Of a DNA stretch of 64,000 nucleotides, positions 60,330-64,000 are shown one piece after another. Made by a program: the position numbers and the translations under genes. Origin of the DNA: Antitrichia curtipendula (taxonomy: Eukaryota > Streptophyta > Bryopsida > Hypnales > Leucodontaceae); contig OX579636.1 of NCBI GenBank assembly GCA_951230915.1, positions 39,931,912-39,995,911 on the forward strand, written 5' to 3'. The notes beneath the pieces are model-generated. The model saw nothing but the letters and a program-made list of their open reading frames with translations, had not been told where the DNA came from and made no database searches. Position 1 is the stretch's first letter, and each line of letters starts with the position of its first letter.

Positions 60330-63300
60330 AGTAGTAGCATGTTTTTATTGCTATGTTTGATTGGAGGAAGCTGTGATTCATAAAAGGCCTCTACCTATGG
60401 TATGTTTTTCTTAAAGCACCAAATTGAAAGAGGATTCCAATGCAAATTAGAATGAAAAGTGATTACATTTTATGCAAGAATCTATTGAGTTCCAATTGGG
60501 CAAGGGTTGCAATTTTGGGTAAGGGTTGCAATTAGGTGCTTTTACCTTAATATAGATTATTTCCGGCTAAGAGACTTGAATGCAAGATTTAAATGTAATG
60601 GGGAGAGTCGAATTGTTGTGTGTGTACATTGAGTCTGGTAGATGTGTGCATCTCAAGTTCCTAGTCATGAAGAAATAAGGTGGACTTGATTGTTGCCAGA
60701 AAAGTTAGACCTCAAGGATTTGACATCAGTGATAGCTCATTGGTTCAAGCTGAATTTGACTCATTGTTAAAGTTATAGTAACTGTAAAGTTACCTATAAC
60801 CCATTTTATGTGGTGCCTCTTTTTATACTTATTCCAAATCAGATTTGAAATCTTGCACTACTTGAATGTGTTTAGGAATGACAACAAGGCATGGCTTACT
60901 CTACTTGCTTTTTCTTTTGGAATGTCAACAAAGCATATTGCATGCAATCTGATCATGTTGAGTTGGCTTCTTCATAAATGGTAATTTTGGTCCTTCCTTT
61001 GTGAAAATTTTTGTGCTAAACTTTTTGAGGTAAAGAAAGAAGGAATTAGAACCTTTGAGGATTTTGAGTTTGTTTCCTATAATTACTATTTGATAGAGAG
61101 ATCCAAAATTGCATTGAACTCAATTCAGACCCCTAATTGGGGCATGACTCAATTTTACATTCACTTTTAGGAATTCAATAAATATTACAGTGTGACTTTT
61201 ACACTTGACAAAAGGTTTATTCATTATTCCACGACCATGAGGGACGCTTTGGCATTACCATTGTTATCTTTAGGAAATATTTAGAGAGAAACATTAGCTT
61301 TCAAATGGATGATAAATGTTCCTTTATAGGAACAATAGGAGATTCTATGTTTTTACTTTAACTTAAAAGCCCAATCAACCATTTTATATTTTTTGTCCAA
61401 CTTCAAGGACTATCTAGATCCTTTTCTTTTTTTAATTTTATATTTTCTCATGTAGTTTATTAAGTGTTCTATCCATAGTTAAAAATACTCTTAATTTAGA
61501 AAAAACTTCATCTTCGGTGATTTTCAATCAAGGAATTCTCAATGTGAATTATCTTGCAAATTGTCTTGCAAGTAAGACCTAGACAATGAAAGGCCATCTC
61601 TTCCCCTCCCCCTTCCCTCCAAATTCTATTGGTAGTACAAGAGGACAAGGTTTGATTGGTTGGAACAAATAGTTGAAGGTCTTGGTTAGGGTGGATTTTA
61701 GTTTTCCTAGTGTACTTCTATTAATTAAAACTCTTTATATATAAATAATTTTCTATTGTTCCATTATTTGTATTAATTGGCATACATGTCTTCAACTATT
61801 TATTTTTGTATTTGATCAAAATAAGCAAAACTTTACATTTTGGGAAAATTTTGAGACAAGCCCCTTTCCCAAGTCTTTTGGACCGAGAGAATTTTTTTTT
61901 TTTAATTTTTAAACTGAACTTTGATTGTAAATATCTCCAAATCCAAAAGTTCAAATTCTTTGAAAGTTAGAGGATTGGCTAATTTGATAGTAATGAGTAA
62001 GATCCTATGGTCAAGTCTTTGAAAAAATGGTTCTAAAAAATATTTTTTTTGTTGATTTTTAGAAATGGTAGTTTAAAGGTGAATTTGGAGACTTCTTTGG
62101 GTCTTTAGGGATTAAAATGCCTTTTGTTTTCAAAAATTAGTTGGCCTAAATATATGTAAAATACATTTTTACTATACTTGCATATTGTATCATATAAATT
62201 ATATGCATGCCAAATTTTAGAAGACATTCTTTACTTAAATTCTTTGATGTGAGATATACTCCTCAAGGGTGAATACAAACAAAGTTTCTATTCAAAGACA
62301 AGTCATCCAATTGCTCATAGGTTGGAACTTCTAGTATCTATGAACGTACATCTAGTTTTCTACATTCCTCTCTTCAAAGCATATAAAAAGTCAAGTGTAT
62401 TGAGTAGAACACAACTACCACTATCAACTTTCATTGAAGTTGACAACCATGAAAAATATAAGGTAGAGAGAATACAAGATTTACAACCCACACGGGACAA
62501 GTTAGAACATAAATAAATCGGCATGAATATGATCACAATCAACAAGTGCACATAGGAACTAGAAACAATAGGTCACTACAAGAAACACTAGTCTTATTCT
62601 TCATCACAATTGGAGTGATATTATTGTCCACTATAACTTTTGAATCATAAGTTCAATGAACATAAAATTCCTATTGGAGATGTCTAACTTGATGGTAATT
62701 ACATCCTTTAATTAAATCATTTTATACTTAAAATTCGTTTTTGTTAATTTGTCACACTTTGAGGTTTAGGAATTTTCACATTATGAAAAAAAATTAGGCC
62801 TTGAAAGGCCCGTTAAGAAAAGGTTCCTAAGTTATGAACCTGTAGAGTGTTGCCCAAATTATTTAATATTTTTATAAATTATTAAAATTTTATAAATTTT
62901 ATAAATTTTACTAAAATAAAAATAAAAAATAAAAAAAAAAACAATCACAATTTGATGTGGCACTAGTAATACCACATCAAATTATAATTATTTGATTGAA
63001 TTTTCAACTTTTGATTTAACTTTAAAATTACATTTAAAATCATTTTTAATGCTTTTTCAAAATCTTTATTCAAATTGTCATGTACCATCCAGGCTTTGAC
63101 ATTTGTTCATTTAATTTTTTTTTAAATTTTTTTTCAAATCCATTTTTTTGGCAAGCATTCCCCACTGTTGGAGAACTATGGCCCTTTTCAGAGCTCAAAC
63201 TTCTTGTAATGCTATATTTAGAGTATCCAAATTGAATGATTTAGAGTTGAAATTTTGGTGGTCTATTCCCACATTAAGTGAACATATGCTTAGCAAGGGG

Positions 63301-64000
63301 CATCTAAAATAAATTATTTTATGTCCTCCAAGTCCATGCAAATAAGGTTCCTTTGCATAAGCACTTTTGAACACTGAAGATGGTTTTAACTTCATTTTTT
63401 TGTGAAATTTGATCTCCATCAAGTCCTCACAAATGGTCAATTTAAAGATTTTTTTGTTCATGATGTTTTATTTCATTATTAATTTATACCTCATTGTATT
63501 TATTTTTTGTGACAATCTATCTTTTTTTGCACATAGTACTATTTGAGTACTTGCAAGTAGTCCATAATGAATAACTAAAAGTCTTACAAGTACTCAAACA
63601 ATACTATGTGCAAAAGACTTTTAATTGTTCATTTTTCCAATCAACAACTGAAATTGTTCTACTACCCCAGGTTTAAAATCTAGATTTCACCAAAACACTA
63701 CAAAAAATACATGGGGATTCTTTCAATGATCCCAATTGTAATCAATGCAATCCAAAAAGTACAAAAATTTCATTGACTCTATCATGATAAACCAATGTCT
63801 ACCCAATGATAACTTCTAATAGAAGCTTCTGTCCATTTAGTCGTTAGTTTGCCTTTGATAGTTGCTTGTTCAAACCTCAAACTTCTTCTGGAACTTATTA
63901 CTAGAGAAGTAAGTGATGTCACAAATATAAACCTTAGAACTTTCTAGATTTAATAGTACTTAGTACTCTGAAAGTAATAGTTTTTTAAAAGTAGTAGTTT
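60330..64000. other. Unique AT-rich flank beyond the array
   Basis: No supportable gene. Around 61,990-62,117 the sequence resembles the right end of the TTAA family (agatcctatggtcaag, then gggtctttagggattaa), a probable further member whose left end I could not find. A 12-bp perfect inverted repeat (aatttgatgtgg / ccacatcaaatt) lies at about 62,949-62,983. Confidence 0.45.
63525..63616. repeat. Long inverted repeat (hairpin)
   Basis: Arms of about 33 bp, TTTGCACATAGTACTATTTG on the left and its diverged inverse ending CAATACTATGTGCAAAAG on the right, around a ~25-bp loop, with three mismatches. Either a tiny foldback element or the stem of a small RNA precursor; nothing else supports a gene. 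Confidence 0.8.

Noticed and set aside
1..64000. tRNA or rRNA genes
   Set aside because: I looked for cloverleaf box motifs and rRNA-like stretches and saw none I could support; a covariance-model search would be decisive.

Overview
The window is nuclear DNA of a land plant. The evidence is spliced genes with GT-AG introns, a tandem family of two-domain B3 (REM-type) transcription-factor genes, a plant-style HDAC6-type ZnF-UBP gene, degenerate TTTAGGG tracts, and long AT-rich intergenic DNA full of small transposons. The species cannot be read from the sequence. The DUF7869-type transposase, which I know mainly from mosses, lycophytes and ferns, hints at a non-seed plant (weak inference).

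Layout. Two things are superimposed. (1) A segmental tandem array of four diverged units, each originally [B3 gene on the minus strand - conserved upstream block - AT-rich spacer - minisatellite - ZnF-UBP gene on the plus strand]. Unit 1 is about 1-10,440: B3 copy A is cut by the window edge and ZnF-UBP copy 1 is broken. Unit 2 is about 10,440-41,400: its B3 gene is deleted, it carries a 22-kb insertion, and ZnF-UBP copy 2 is broken. Unit 3 is about 41,400-48,300: B3 copy B and a 3'-truncated ZnF-UBP copy 3. Unit 4 is about 49,200-60,314: an intact B3 copy C and the only complete ZnF-UBP gene. From 60,330 to the end is unique AT-rich flank.

(2) A 21,974-bp DNA transposon at 16,774-38,747 interrupts unit 2. 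It has ~29-bp terminal inverted repeats and a 2-bp (GG) target duplication, and the sister units give its empty site. It carries two divergent multi-exon genes. Leftward is a DUF7869-type DDE transposase (21,500-18,088). Rightward is a long gene (28,870-~36,222) with a GGQHT motif and a C-terminal FCP1-like HAD domain, followed by a second FCP1-like exon (37,673-38,150). An 18-bp dyad motif, consensus ATCGTGRGATMYCACGAT, recurs roughly 40-50 times inside the element, in subterminal, intronic and even coding DNA. I noticed no copy outside the element or in its central 22.4-29.1 kb.

Both element genes keep all their splice sites but have premature stops and frameshifts, so this copy looks decayed. 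An autonomous relative probably has the same two genes, with the dyad array as a binding or self-recognition platform. Smaller elements decorate the locus: a pair of 374-bp elements with 9-bp target duplications, a TTAA-duplicating family with a TA-duplicating element nested in one member, and a ~180-bp satellite in the core of the big element.
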